Shown in pieces: positions 1 through 10,004 of a stretch of DNA of 64,000 nucleotides. Source of the stretch: Pseudomonas putida. GTDB taxonomy: Bacteria > Pseudomonadota > Gammaproteobacteria > Pseudomonadales > Pseudomonadaceae. The DNA is taken from NCBI RefSeq assembly GCF_028682395.1, contig NZ_JANHLC010000010.1, forward strand, positions 1 through 64,000, in the 5' to 3' direction. The position numbers were made by a program, and so were the translations under genes. Position 1 is the stretch's first letter; each line of letters begins with the position of its first letter. The notes beneath the pieces are model-generated. The model searched no databases and was not told where the DNA came from. It saw only the letters and a list, made by a program, of their open reading frames with translations.

Positions 1-103
1 GCGCGCGAAAAAGAGCGCAAATCAATGAGCAGGGCGCGACATGCTCGGTCGCTCGCGATGGTAAGGTTCGCCCTGGATTTTGTATGTTCCCAAGGATGCC
101 TTT
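1..103. other. Upstream region of recC
   Basis: This short leader precedes recC. An AAGGA ribosome-binding site at about 92-96 lies seven bases ahead of the ATG at 104 and decides that start over an in-frame TTG at 80. No promoter could be assigned, and the neighbouring gene to the left is outside the window. Confidence 0.5.
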
Positions 104-3100
104 ATGCCGGTTGCGACTTCTCTGAGTGCAGGTTTCATGGTGGTCCATGGCAATCGCCTGGACGAGCTGCGCAGCCTAGTGGTTGGCTGGATGCGCCGCT
201 ATCCATTGGCCCCGCTGGAGAATGAAATCGCTCTGGTGCAGAGCAACGGCATTGCCCAGTGGCTGAAGCTGGCCCTCGCCGAAGACCCGCAAGAGGATGG
301 GCTCGGCGGCTGCGGTATTGCGGCAGCGATTGATGTGCAATTGCCCGGCAGTTTTATGTGGCAGCTGTATCGAATGGTCCTGGGCCACGATGAGATCCCG
401 CAGACTTCGCTGCTCGATAAAGCGCCGCTGACCTGGCGCCTGATGCGCCTGTTGCCCGAGTTGATCGATCGCCCGCACTTCGAGCCGCTGCAACGCTTTC
501 TCACTCACGACAGTGACCTGCGCAAACGCTACCAATTGGCAGAACGCCTGGCCGATCTGTTCGACCAGTATCAGGTCTATCGAGCTGACTGGCTGGAAGA
601 CTGGGCGGCCGGTCGGCATCAATTAAGCAATGGACGTGGGGCCAGTACACCGCTGAAAGCGGAAAACTGCTGGCAGGCCGAGCTGTGGCGCGCACTGCTA
701 CTGGATGTCGGGGCCGAGGACATGGCCCAGAGCCGTGCCGGTGTGCACCAGCGCTTTATCGAACGCATCCATGGCTTGAGCGAAGCGCCACCAGGTCTAC
801 CGGCACGGGTGATCGTGTTTGGCATTTCCTCGCTACCGGCCCAGGCCCTGGAGGCATTGGCTGGCCTGGCCCGCTTCAGCCAGGTGCTGTTGTGCGTACA
901 CAACCCATGCCGCCATCACTGGGCCGATATCGTTGCGGACAAGGATCTCCTGCGTCATCAGTATCGGCGCCAGGCGCGCAAGCCTGGCATGCCGGCAGTG
1001 CTCGACGCCGAGACACTGCACCAGCACGCCCATCCGTTACTCGCTGCCTGGGGCAAGCAGGGCCGTGACTACATCAACCTGCTCGACAGCTATGACGACC
1101 CTGGCAGCTACCGCTCGGCATTCGGTGATGGGCGTATTGACCTGTTCAGTGATGGCCATCCGGAGAATCTGCTCAATCAATTGCAGGACGATATTTTCGA
1201 ACTGCGTCCTCTTGAAGAAACGCGTACGCGCTGGCCTGTCGTCGATCCGCAGCAGGACCGCTCGATCCGTTTTCATATCGCCCATAGCGCCCAGCGTGAA
1301 GTCGAAATCCTGCATGACCAGTTGCTCGAACGTTTTGCCCTCGACTCTGAATTGCGCCCCCGCGATGTCATTGTCATGGTCCCGGATATCGACAGTTATG
1401 CCCCCCACATTCGCGCGGTATTCGGCCAGCTCGAACGGACGGACCGGCGCTTTATTCCCTTTACCCTGGCGGACCAGGGCCAGCGCGGCCGCGACCCGCT
1501 GCTGATTGCCCTGGAACACCTGCTCAAGTTGCCCGATAGCCGTTTCCCGGTCAGCGAGATTCTGGATCTGCTCGATGTCCCGGCGTTGCGCCAGCGGTTT
1601 GCGATTGAAGAGCGTGACCTGCCAACCCTGCACCGCTGGATTGAAGGTGCCGGCATTCGCTGGGGCTTGCACGCCGAGCAGCGTGCGGGGCTCGGTTTGC
1701 CCGGACAGTTGGAGCAGAACAGCTGGCGATTTGGGCTACGACGGATGCTGCTGGGCTATGCCGTCGGCAGCGGCGAGGCCTGCGCGGGAATTGAGCCCTA
1801 TGATGAAATCGGCGGTCTGGATGCGGCGCTGATCGGCCCGCTGGTGGCTTTGCTCGACGCTTTGCAGATCGCCCATGAGCAACTGTCGTTGCCCGCAGTC
1901 CCGCAGCAGTGGGGCGAGCGCCTGCAAGCGCTGGTGCAACTGTTCTTTGCCGCCAGCAGTGAGCATGACGATTACTTGCTGGCCCAGCTCGAGGAGTTGC
2001 GCGAAACCTGGTTGCAGACCTGCGAGGCCGTTGGCCTGGAGGATGAACTGCCGTTGACCGTGGTGCGTGAGGCCTGGCTGGCCGGGCTGGACCAGGGGCG
2101 TTTGTCCCAGCGCTTCCTGGCCGGGGCTGTGAATTTCTGCACCTTGATGCCGATGCGGGCCATCCCTTTCAAGCTGGTGTGCCTGTTGGGGATGAATGAT
2201 GGCGATTACCCGCGGGCCCAGCCGCCCCTGGACTTCGATCTGATGGGCAGCGATTACCGGCCCGGAGATCGCTCGCGCCGGGAGGATGACCGCTATCTGT
2301 TGCTCGAAGCGCTGCTTTCCGCCCGCGATCAGTTGTACATCAGTTGGGTCGGCCGCAGTATTCGCGACAATAGCGAACGTCCGGCTTCGGTACTGATCGG
2401 TCAGTTGCGCGACCACCTGGCGAGCGGCTGGTCGCTGGCCGGTCAAGAGGATCTGCTGCATGCCCTGACCCAGGAGCACCCGCTGCAACCGTTCAGTGCC
2501 CGGTACTTCCACGAAGGCAATCCGGCCCTGTTCAGCTATGCCCGCGAATGGCAGCGCCTGCACGAAGAGCAGCCCCTCGACACACCGGTTGAGGCCCTGG
2601 CCCCGTTCAGCCCCGAGAGCGCCCTGGGCCTGGCGCAATTGCAGGATTTTGTGCGTCATCCGGTCCGGCACTTCTTCAGTCAGCGCCTCAAGGTGTTTTT
2701 CGAGGCCGCTGAAGCGCCGTTGGCCGATGAAGAGCCCTTTGTCCTCGACGCGCTGCAACGCTACACCCTCAGCGACAGCCTGTTGCAGGCGGCCCTCGTG
2801 GATCCGCAACAACCGGCTGCGGCCTTGCAGGCCCGCGCCCAACGGCTTCAAGCCAGCGGGCTGCTACCCATGGCCGGGTTCGGCGAGTGCCTGCAGCAGG
2901 AGCTTATCGAGCCGCTGCCGGACCTGCTTCAGCGTTATCAGCAGTTGCTCGCACTGTGGCCAATGCCGCTGGACAACGCTGTGGCCGTGAGCCTCGATCT
3001 TCAGGGCGTGCGCCTGGAAGGTTGGTTGAATGACCTGCACCAGCGCTCCGATGGCGGCCTACTGGCCGTGACCACCATTGCCAACAAGATCGGCTCGATC

Positions 3101-3556
3101 AAATCACGCAAATGGCATCGGCTGACCCGAGCCTGGGTAGAACACCTGGTGGCCAGCGCCAGCGATTTGCAACTGACCAGCGCCTTGGTGGCCAGTGACG
3201 ACACCCTACTGCTGGAACCCTTGCCACCGGCTTTCGCCCGGGAGCTGTTGGGCAACCTGCTGCTGGCCTGGCGCACCGGCATGAGTCGGCCACTTCCGGT
3301 GGCGGTCAAGACCGCGTTCGCCTGGCTGGGCCAGCGTGATCCCGACAAGGCCGCCGCTGCCGCCAGCAAAGCCTATGAAGGCGATGGCCTGACGTTCGAT
3401 GGCGAGCGGCGGGAAAGCCCGGCGTTGTCTCGGCAGTTCGCCGACTACGCCGCGCTGGTGGCCAGCGAAGAGTTCGAAGGCTGGTGCGAGAGCTTGTACC
3501 GTCCGATATTTGAAGCATCCTGGCGTTCCCTGGTGACCGAGGAGGCCCGCCCATGA
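104..3556 (+). CDS. recC: Exodeoxyribonuclease V gamma subunit RecC
   Basis: RecC is the Chi-recognising, non-catalytic scaffold of the RecBCD helicase-nuclease, which processes double-strand breaks in the cytoplasm for RecA loading. The protein is 1150 aa, normal for pseudomonads. It starts with a RecC-type N-terminus (VATSLSAGFMVVHGNRLDEL). It has helicase-like domains that lack a functional Walker A motif, with helicase-family remnants such as GMNDGDYPRAQPPLDFDLM near residue 700, and a C-terminal part matching the RecC nuclease-like fold. The ATG at 104 is preferred for its AAGGA site. Its TGA overlaps the recB ATG (ATGA at 3553-3556), so recC, recB and recD are translationally coupled. 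Unlike E. coli, no ptrA lies between recC and recB. Confidence 0.95.
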   Translation: MPVATSLSAGFMVVHGNRLDELRSLVVGWMRRYPLAPLENEIALVQSNGIAQWLKLALAEDPQEDGLGGCGIAAAIDVQLPGSFMWQLYRMVLGHDEIPQTSLLDKAPLTWRLMRLLPELIDRPHFEPLQRFLTHDSDLRKRYQLAERLADLFDQYQVYRADWLEDWAAGRHQLSNGRGASTPLKAENCWQAELWRALLLDVGAEDMAQSRAGVHQRFIERIHGLSEAPPGLPARVIVFGISSLPAQALEALAGLARFSQVLLCVHNPCRHHWADIVADKDLLRHQYRRQARKPGMPAVLDAETLHQHAHPLLAAWGKQGRDYINLLDSYDDPGSYRSAFGDGRIDLFSDGHPENLLNQLQDDIFELRPLEETRTRWPVVDPQQDRSIRFHIAHSAQREVEILHDQLLERFALDSELRPRDVIVMVPDIDSYAPHIRAVFGQLERTDRRFIPFTLADQGQRGRDPLLIALEHLLKLPDSRFPVSEILDLLDVPALRQRFAIEERDLPTLHRWIEGAGIRWGLHAEQRAGLGLPGQLEQNSWRFGLRRMLLGYAVGSGEACAGIEPYDEIGGLDAALIGPLVALLDALQIAHEQLSLPAVPQQWGERLQALVQLFFAASSEHDDYLLAQLEELRETWLQTCEAVGLEDELPLTVVREAWLAGLDQGRLSQRFLAGAVNFCTLMPMRAIPFKLVCLLGMNDGDYPRAQPPLDFDLMGSDYRPGDRSRREDDRYLLLEALLSARDQLYISWVGRSIRDNSERPASVLIGQLRDHLASGWSLAGQEDLLHALTQEHPLQPFSARYFHEGNPALFSYAREWQRLHEEQPLDTPVEALAPFSPESALGLAQLQDFVRHPVRHFFSQRLKVFFEAAEAPLADEEPFVLDALQRYTLSDSLLQAALVDPQQPAAALQARAQRLQASGLLPMAGFGECLQQELIEPLPDLLQRYQQLLALWPMPLDNAVAVSLDLQGVRLEGWLNDLHQRSDGGLLAVTTIANKIGSIKSRKWHRLTRAWVEHLVASASDLQLTSALVASDDTLLLEPLPPAFARELLGNLLLAWRTGMSRPLPVAVKTAFAWLGQRDPDKAAAAASKAYEGDGLTFDGERRESPALSRQFADYAALVASEEFEGWCESLYRPIFEASWRSLVTEEARP

Positions 3557-6500
3557 GCGCGCAGAAAACACCCCTGGCCCTGGCATTCCCCCTGCGCGGC
3601 AGCCAGTTGATCGAAGCCAGTGCCGGTACCGGCAAGACCTTTACCATTTCGGCCCTGTACCTGCGCCTGGTGTTGGGGCATGGCGGCGAGGCCAGCGGCT
3701 TCGGACGGGAGTTGCTGCCGCCACAGATCCTGGTGGTGACCTTTACCGACGCCGCGACCAAGGAGTTGCGTGAGCGGATCCGCACGCGCCTGGCCGAAGC
3801 CGCCCGATTTTTTCGCGACGAGACGCCCGCCAGTGACAGCCTGATCGCCGAGTTGCGCGAGCAATTCGCCCCACAGGATCGGGCTGCATGCGCCAACCGG
3901 CTGGATATTGCGGCGCAATGGATGGACGAGGCCGCGGTGTCGACCATTCACAGTTGGTGCCAGCGCATGCTGCGCGAGCACGCCTTCGACAGTGGCAGCC
4001 TGTTTACCCAGACCCTGGAAACCGACCACAGCGACCTGCTGGGCGAGGTCCTGCGCGATTACTGGCGGCTGTTCTGCTACCCCATGAACGGTGATGCGCT
4101 GGCGTGGGTTCGCCAACATTGGAGCGGTCCGGCGGCGCTGTTGCCCAAGGTTCGTGCACTGTTCGGTAATGCACGCGATCAAGCGCCGACACAGTCGCCG
4201 GCCGAACTGATTGTGGCGTGCCTGGAACAACGCCGGGCGGCGCTGATCGAGCTCAAGGCACCCTGGGTGCAGTGGTCCGCCGAGCTGCGGGCGATCTGCC
4301 ATGACGGTGTGGCGCAGAAGACGGTCGATGGCCGCAAGCTGCAACCTCGTTACTTCGAACCCTGGTTCGACAAGCTCGATGCCTGGGCTGGCGATGCCGC
4401 GCAGGAGCAGTTGGACCTGGGCACCGGTTTTACCCGGCTGACCGCCGATGGCCTGGCAGAAGCCTGGAAAGGGAGTGCGCCGAGCCACCCGGCACTGCAA
4501 GCCATGCCCGCGCTCAAGGCCAGCCTGGACAGTTTGCCCAGCCCCGATGCGGCAGTACTGGAGCATGCGGCCCATTGGGTCAGCGAACGCTTCGAGGCCG
4601 AGAAGCGGCGACGCGCGGAGATGGGTTTCGACGATATGTTGCTGCGCCTCGAGGCCGCATTACGGGGCGAAGGCGGTGAGCGCCTGGGCACGGTGATTCG
4701 CGAACAGTTCCCGGTGGCCCTGATCGATGAGTTCCAGGACACTGACCCGGTGCAGTACCGGATTTTCCAAAGCATCTATCGCATTGAAGCCAACGATCCG
4801 GCCAGCGGCCTGTTTCTGATCGGTGACCCGAAGCAGGCGATCTACGCCTTCCGTGGTGCCGATATCTACACCTACCTGCGGGCTCGTGAGGCGACCGCTG
4901 GCCGCCTGCATACCCTGGGCACCAACTTCCGCTCCAGCCAGGCCATGGTCGGTGCAGTCAATCATGTGTTTACCCGGGCCGAAGTCCGCGAGCAGGGGCG
5001 TGGGGCTTTTCTGTTTCGTGATGGCGAAAAGAACCCGGTGCCTTTCCAGGGCGTTGCCGCCCAGGGGCGCAAGGAAAGCCTGCTGATCGATGGCCAACCG
5101 ATTGCGGCGCTGAATCTCTGGCAGTTACCGTCCGAGCAGCCGGTCTCCGGTGCGCTCTATCGTCAGCAACTGGCCGGTAGTTGCGCCACGGCCATTGTCG
5201 AGCTGCTCAATGGCGGGCAGTCGGGACTCAGCGGTTTTGCTCGCGAGGGCCAGCCGCTGCAGGGGATATTGCCGGCCGATATCGCCATCCTGGTCCGTGA
5301 TGGTCGCGAGGCCCAGGCGGTGCGCAGTGAGCTGTCGGCGCGGGGCGTGCGCAGCGTTTATCTGTCGGACAAGGACTCGGTGTTTGCTGCCCAGGAGGCC
5401 CATGATGTGCTGGCCTGGCTCAAGGCCTGCGCCGAGCCGGATGTCGAGCGGCCGCTGCGTGCGGCCCTGGCATGCACGACCCTGAACCTGTCCCTGGCCG
5501 AGCTCGAGCGGCTGAATCAGGACGAACTCGCCTGGGAAACGCGGGTCATGCAGTTCCGCGGTTATCGCCAGATCTGGCGCAGCCAGGGTGTGTTGCCGAT
5601 GCTACGGCGTCTGCTCCATGACTTCGCATTGCCCCAGGCGCTGATTGTCCGTGACGATGGCGAGCGGGTGCTGACCAACCTGCTGCACCTCTCGGAACTG
5701 CTGCAACAGGCTGCCGCCGAACTGGATGGCGAACAGGCGCTGATCCGCCATCTGGCCGAACACCTGGCCCTGTCCGGGCAGGCGGGTGAGGAACAGATCC
5801 TGCGCCTGGAAAGCGATGAGCAATTGGTCAAGGTGGTGACCATCCACAAGTCCAAGGGCCTGGAGTACCCGCTGGTGTTCCTGCCGTTTATCTGTTCGAC
5901 CAAGCCGGTCGATGGCAGCCGCCTGCCCTTGCATTACCACGATGCCAACGGCCAGGCTCAGGTGACCCTCAACCCGACCGCGCCGTTGATTGCCCTGGCC
6001 GACGACGAGCGCCTGGCCGAAGATCTGCGCCTGCTCTATGTCGCTCTGACCCGGGCGCAACACGCCTGCTGGCTGGGCGTTGCCGACCTCAAGCGGGGTA
6101 ACAGCAACAGTTCGGTGCTGCATCTGTCGGCACTGGGCTATTTGCTGGGAGGGGGCGCGCGTCTACAGGAACCGGCCGAGCTGGGCCGATGGCTACAGGC
6201 ATTGGTGCAGGACTGCCCGGCGCTGGCCTGGTGCGAGCGGCCCGAGGCCAGTGATCTGCGCTTTACCCCGCCACGCAACGCGGCGGCATTGCGCCCGGCG
6301 CGGCTGCCGCAACGGCGGGCTGCAGAGAACTGGTGGATCGCCTCCTACAGCGCCTTGCGCATTGGCGATCAACTGGGTGCGGCCACCGAGGAGGCGCCGG
6401 AGAGTGCCCTGGCGCAAAAACTGTTCGACGATGAGCGCCTGGACCCCGCGGCGCCGCGTGAAGTGATGCCCGCTGGCGGGGATATCCACCGTTTCCCCCG

Positions 6501-7239
6501 GGGGCCGAATCCCGGGACCTTCCTTCATGGCCTGCTCGAGTGGGCCGGCAATGAAGGATTTGCCATTGATCCCCAGACCCTTCGAGATGCGCTAGCCCGG
6601 CGCTGCAATCGGCGCGGCTGGCAAGGCTGGATTGAACCACTGGGCGACTGGCTGGGCCATTTGCTGCAAATGCCGCTGCCGCTGGGTGAAAAGCGCGCGC
6701 CGGTGGCCTTGGCCGAACTGACGCAATACCGCATCGAGATGGAGTTCTGGTTTGCCAGCCATCAGGTCGATGTGTTGCAACTCGATGCCCTGGTGCGCCG
6801 CCATACCCACCATGGCGTGCCACGCCCGGCGGCAGAGCCGGTGCTGCTCAACGGTTTGTTCAAGGGCTTTATCGACCTGACGTTCGCCCATGACGGTCGC
6901 TACTACGTGGCCGACTACAAATCCAACTGGCTGGGCGCCGATGATGCTGCCTACACCGAGCAGGCCATGGAGACGGCGATGCTCGAACACCGTTACGACT
7001 TGCAATACGTGCTCTACCTGCTGGCCCTGCATCGCCAGCTCAAGGCCCGCCTGCCTGACTATAACTACGACCAGCATATGGGCGGTGCGCTGTACCTGTT
7101 CCTGCGCGGCAGCCGGGCGGCCAGCCGTGGCGCGTATTTTTGCCGCCCGCCCCGGGAATTGATCGAACGCCTGGACCTGCTGTTCCAGGGCCAGGCGCAA
7201 CCCGAGGCCAGCGCCTGGGAACAGGGAGTCCTGCTATGA
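3553..7239 (+). CDS. recB: Exodeoxyribonuclease V beta subunit RecB
   Basis: RecB is the 3'-5' SF1 helicase and sole nuclease of RecBCD. The 1228-aa protein has an N-terminal Walker A (EASAGTGKTFT, Lys28) and a Walker B/motif II (DEFQDTD, near residue 395). UvrD-like helicase motifs follow (GDPKQAIYAFRGAD, VVTIHKSKGLEYPLVFLP, LLYVALTRAQ). The C-terminal RecB nuclease motif has catalytic Asp1108, Asp1121 and Lys1123 (FIDLTF and VADYKSN), with the same spacing as the known E. coli triad. Helicase and nuclease therefore both look intact. The start overlaps the recC stop by 4 bp and the stop overlaps the recD start by 4 bp. Confidence 0.96.
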   Translation: MSAQKTPLALAFPLRGSQLIEASAGTGKTFTISALYLRLVLGHGGEASGFGRELLPPQILVVTFTDAATKELRERIRTRLAEAARFFRDETPASDSLIAELREQFAPQDRAACANRLDIAAQWMDEAAVSTIHSWCQRMLREHAFDSGSLFTQTLETDHSDLLGEVLRDYWRLFCYPMNGDALAWVRQHWSGPAALLPKVRALFGNARDQAPTQSPAELIVACLEQRRAALIELKAPWVQWSAELRAICHDGVAQKTVDGRKLQPRYFEPWFDKLDAWAGDAAQEQLDLGTGFTRLTADGLAEAWKGSAPSHPALQAMPALKASLDSLPSPDAAVLEHAAHWVSERFEAEKRRRAEMGFDDMLLRLEAALRGEGGERLGTVIREQFPVALIDEFQDTDPVQYRIFQSIYRIEANDPASGLFLIGDPKQAIYAFRGADIYTYLRAREATAGRLHTLGTNFRSSQAMVGAVNHVFTRAEVREQGRGAFLFRDGEKNPVPFQGVAAQGRKESLLIDGQPIAALNLWQLPSEQPVSGALYRQQLAGSCATAIVELLNGGQSGLSGFAREGQPLQGILPADIAILVRDGREAQAVRSELSARGVRSVYLSDKDSVFAAQEAHDVLAWLKACAEPDVERPLRAALACTTLNLSLAELERLNQDELAWETRVMQFRGYRQIWRSQGVLPMLRRLLHDFALPQALIVRDDGERVLTNLLHLSELLQQAAAELDGEQALIRHLAEHLALSGQAGEEQILRLESDEQLVKVVTIHKSKGLEYPLVFLPFICSTKPVDGSRLPLHYHDANGQAQVTLNPTAPLIALADDERLAEDLRLLYVALTRAQHACWLGVADLKRGNSNSSVLHLSALGYLLGGGARLQEPAELGRWLQALVQDCPALAWCERPEASDLRFTPPRNAAALRPARLPQRRAAENWWIASYSALRIGDQLGAATEEAPESALAQKLFDDERLDPAAPREVMPAGGDIHRFPRGPNPGTFLHGLLEWAGNEGFAIDPQTLRDALARRCNRRGWQGWIEPLGDWLGHLLQMPLPLGEKRAPVALAELTQYRIEMEFWFASHQVDVLQLDALVRRHTHHGVPRPAAEPVLLNGLFKGFIDLTFAHDGRYYVADYKSNWLGADDAAYTEQAMETAMLEHRYDLQYVLYLLALHRQLKARLPDYNYDQHMGGALYLFLRGSRAASRGAYFCRPPRELIERLDLLFQGQAQPEASAWEQGVLL

Positions 7240-9323
7240 AACGTACCTTCGCCGATCTGCTGCCCACGCCCCTGACGGCCGACAGCCTGACCACCCTGCA
7301 ACCCTTGCAGCGTGCCACTGACCTGCTGCTGTTGCTGGAGCGCTGGACCGAACGTGGCTGGTTGCGGGCGCTGGACCGGGCGTTCGTGGGGTTTCTCCAT
7401 GAACTGGCGCCCGAAGGCGACCCGCTGGTCTTGCTGGCGGCGGCATTGACCAGCCATCAACTGGGGCATGGGCATGTCTGCCTGGACCTGTTCGAGACAC
7501 TGAAGGAGCCGGACTTCGCCCTGTCGCTACCGCCCGAAGGCGAGGTGCAGAGCACGGCCATGTTGCTGCCTTCCCAATTGCTCGAAGCGCTTGATGGCGA
7601 TGCCTGGTGCCGTGCCTTGCAAACCAGCTCGCTGGTGGCCGAGGCCCACGACACTTGCGAGGAAGCGGCGCAACGGCCATTGGTGCTGTGCGAGCGGCGC
7701 CTGTACCTGCGCCGCTACTGGAACTACGAGCGCCGCATTGACTCGGCCCTGCGCCAACGGCTGGCGGCGCGTGAAGCGGTGCCGGCCGACCTGCGCGAAC
7801 GCTTGCAGGCGCTGTTTGGCGCGGCCGAGCCGGGCGCGCTGGTCGACTGGCAAAAGCTGGCTTGCGCCCTGGCCACCCGCGCGGCGTTCAGTATCGTCAC
7901 TGGCGGTCCTGGCACCGGCAAGACCACCACTGTGGTGCGTCTGCTGGCGTTGCTCCAGGCCCCGGCCACCGAAGCCGGTCGTGCGCTGCGCATTCGTCTC
8001 GCGGCGCCAACGGGCAAGGCCGCGGCGCGGCTGACCGAATCCATCAGCCAGCAGGTGCGTTCGCTGCAAGTCGAGGCCGCGGTGCGCGAGCGCATTCCAA
8101 CCGAGGTCACCACGGTCCACCGGCTGCTGGGCAGTCGCCCGGGTACCCGGCATTTCCGCCATCACGCGGGTAACCGTCTGCCGCTGGATGTGTTGGTGGT
8201 CGATGAAGCCTCAATGATTGACCTGGAGATGATGGCCAATTTGCTGGATGCTTTGCCGGCCAATGCCCGCTTGATTCTGCTGGGCGACAAGGACCAACTG
8301 GCCTCGGTCGAGGCCGGTGCGGTACTGGGCGATCTGTGTCGTGACGCCGAGCAGGGCTGGTACAGCCCGCAGACCCGTGAATGGCTGGAGGCCGTCAGTG
8401 GCGAAAGCCTCAGCGATAGCGGCCTGCAGGAAGACCATCAGGGCCGCCACCCGCTGGCCCAGCAGGTGGTGATGCTGCGTCATTCCCGGCGCTTTGGCGA
8501 AGGCAGCGGGATTGGCCAACTGGCGCGGCTGGTCAACCGGCAGCAGGCCGAGGAGGCTCGGGCTCTGCTGGATTTGGGCGAACATGCCGATCTGTTCAGC
8601 CAGCCGCTCAAGGGCGGCCATGATGGACGCTTCGAGCGGCTGGTACTGGACGGGCGTGGCAAGGGCAGTGAAGGGTACCGGCATTATCTGAGCGTCCTGC
8701 GCGAGCAGCGCCCGGCGCCGGACAGTGCGCTGGATGGGCCGCAGTGGGGCGCCTGGGCGCGGGCGGTGCTGGATGCCTTTGACGGTTTTCAGCTGCTCTG
8801 CGCCGTGCGCAAGGGGCCTTGGGGCGTGGAAGGGCTGAACCAGCGGATTACCGCGGCCTTGTCCGCGCAACGGCTGATCGAGGGCGAGCACCTCTGGTAC
8901 GAAGGTCGCCCGGTGCTGATGACCCGCAACGATTACGGGCTGGGGCTGATGAACGGTGATATCGGCATTGCCCTCAAATTGCCCGAGCGCGAAGGGCCCG
9001 AGGCCGGCAAGCAGGTGCTACGCGTCGCGTTTGCCCGTAACGACGGGCAGGGCGGGGTGCGTTTTGTCCTGCCGAGCCGGCTCAATGATGTCGAAACCGT
9101 GTACGCCATGACGGTGCATAAATCCCAGGGCTCGGAGTTCGCCCACACCGCTCTGGTGCTGCCGGAGGCCATGAACCCGGTATTGACCAAGGAATTGATC
9201 TACACCGGCATTACCCGGGCCAAGCACTGGTTCAGCCTGGTGGAGCCGCGCAGTGGGGTGTTCGAGGAGGCGGTACGGCGCAAGGTCAAGCGCTTGAGCG
9301 GCCTGATGCTGGAATTAGGATGA
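7236..9323 (+). CDS. recD: Exodeoxyribonuclease V alpha subunit RecD
   Basis: RecD is the 5'-3' SF1 helicase subunit that gives RecBCD its dual-motor processivity and Chi response. The 695-aa product carries Walker A GGPGTGKTTTV (Lys229), Walker B VVDEASMIDLEM near residue 325, GDKDQLASVEAGAVLGDL just after, and a C-terminal UvrD-like motif (YAMTVHKSQGSEFAHTALVLP and ELIYTGITRAK). An upstream in-frame start exists, but the ATG at 7236 overlaps the recB stop and begins with the family-typical MKRTFADLLPTPL. It is the last gene of the recCBD unit; no rho-independent terminator was seen after it. Confidence 0.96.
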   Translation: MKRTFADLLPTPLTADSLTTLQPLQRATDLLLLLERWTERGWLRALDRAFVGFLHELAPEGDPLVLLAAALTSHQLGHGHVCLDLFETLKEPDFALSLPPEGEVQSTAMLLPSQLLEALDGDAWCRALQTSSLVAEAHDTCEEAAQRPLVLCERRLYLRRYWNYERRIDSALRQRLAAREAVPADLRERLQALFGAAEPGALVDWQKLACALATRAAFSIVTGGPGTGKTTTVVRLLALLQAPATEAGRALRIRLAAPTGKAAARLTESISQQVRSLQVEAAVRERIPTEVTTVHRLLGSRPGTRHFRHHAGNRLPLDVLVVDEASMIDLEMMANLLDALPANARLILLGDKDQLASVEAGAVLGDLCRDAEQGWYSPQTREWLEAVSGESLSDSGLQEDHQGRHPLAQQVVMLRHSRRFGEGSGIGQLARLVNRQQAEEARALLDLGEHADLFSQPLKGGHDGRFERLVLDGRGKGSEGYRHYLSVLREQRPAPDSALDGPQWGAWARAVLDAFDGFQLLCAVRKGPWGVEGLNQRITAALSAQRLIEGEHLWYEGRPVLMTRNDYGLGLMNGDIGIALKLPEREGPEAGKQVLRVAFARNDGQGGVRFVLPSRLNDVETVYAMTVHKSQGSEFAHTALVLPEAMNPVLTKELIYTGITRAKHWFSLVEPRSGVFEEAVRRKVKRLSGLMLELG

Positions 9324-9428
9324 TGTGTTGCGGCAAATGAGCGCTCTGGCCCGGGGCGCCTCTCTCCGTGGATCCAATGCTGTGCTATCGTTGCGGCATT
9401 ATTTCACGCGACCGAAGCGAGCCTGCGC

Positions 9429-10004
9429 ATGGATGTGGCTGTCGTGTTTATCAAGCGAGTTCTGAGTGGCAAGCAGGTCGCGCTGGCGCTTTTTCTCGGC
9501 CTGCTGATGCCCTGGGCGATGGCCCAGCCGCCGCTTCCCGGCAGCCCGGCCGAGCAGCGGGCCAGGGCCGTGACCCAGGTCGTCCTGGGCATTCTCAGCT
9601 ACGCCCGTTGGCCGGTGGAGCCGGCGCAATTGCGCCTGTGCGTCGTTGGCCCGACCCAGTACACCGACGATCTGCTCAAGGGCACCACCCAAGCCACGGG
9701 CCGGCCGGTGCTGGTGCGCCGCCTGCTGGCCGATGCGCCGGCGATTGCCACTGACTGCGATGCCGTCTATGTCGGCAAACTCACTACCGATGAGCGTAAC
9801 CATCTGTTCGCCCTGGTCTCCGGCCGGCCGGTGCTGAGTATCAGCGAGGGCGGTGACCAGTGCACGGTGGGCAGCCTGTTCTGCCTGCGGGTCAGTGATG
9901 AGCAGGTATCGTTCGAGGTCAACCTCGATTCGGTGGCACGCAGTGGCGTCAGGATCCATCCGAGTGTGTTGCAACTCTCCAAACGCCGGGCGCCGGAGCC
10001 ATGA
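9429..10004 (+). CDS. yfiR: YfiR periplasmic repressor of YfiN
   Basis: YfiR is the periplasmic redox-responsive repressor of the diguanylate cyclase YfiN (TpbB), so it controls cyclic-di-GMP, exopolysaccharide and small-colony-variant behaviour in pseudomonads. The 191-aa protein has a signal peptide (hydrophobic stretch about residues 17-32, cleavage near AMA-QPP) and a DUF4154-type domain. Cys71, Cys110, Cys145 and Cys152 occupy the positions of the two disulfide pairs described for P. aeruginosa YfiR. The stop overlaps the yfiN start (ATGA), matching the yfiR-yfiN-yfiB operon order of P. aeruginosa. Confidence 0.93.
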   Translation: MDVAVVFIKRVLSGKQVALALFLGLLMPWAMAQPPLPGSPAEQRARAVTQVVLGILSYARWPVEPAQLRLCVVGPTQYTDDLLKGTTQATGRPVLVRRLLADAPAIATDCDAVYVGKLTTDERNHLFALVSGRPVLSISEGGDQCTVGSLFCLRVSDEQVSFEVNLDSVARSGVRIHPSVLQLSKRRAPEP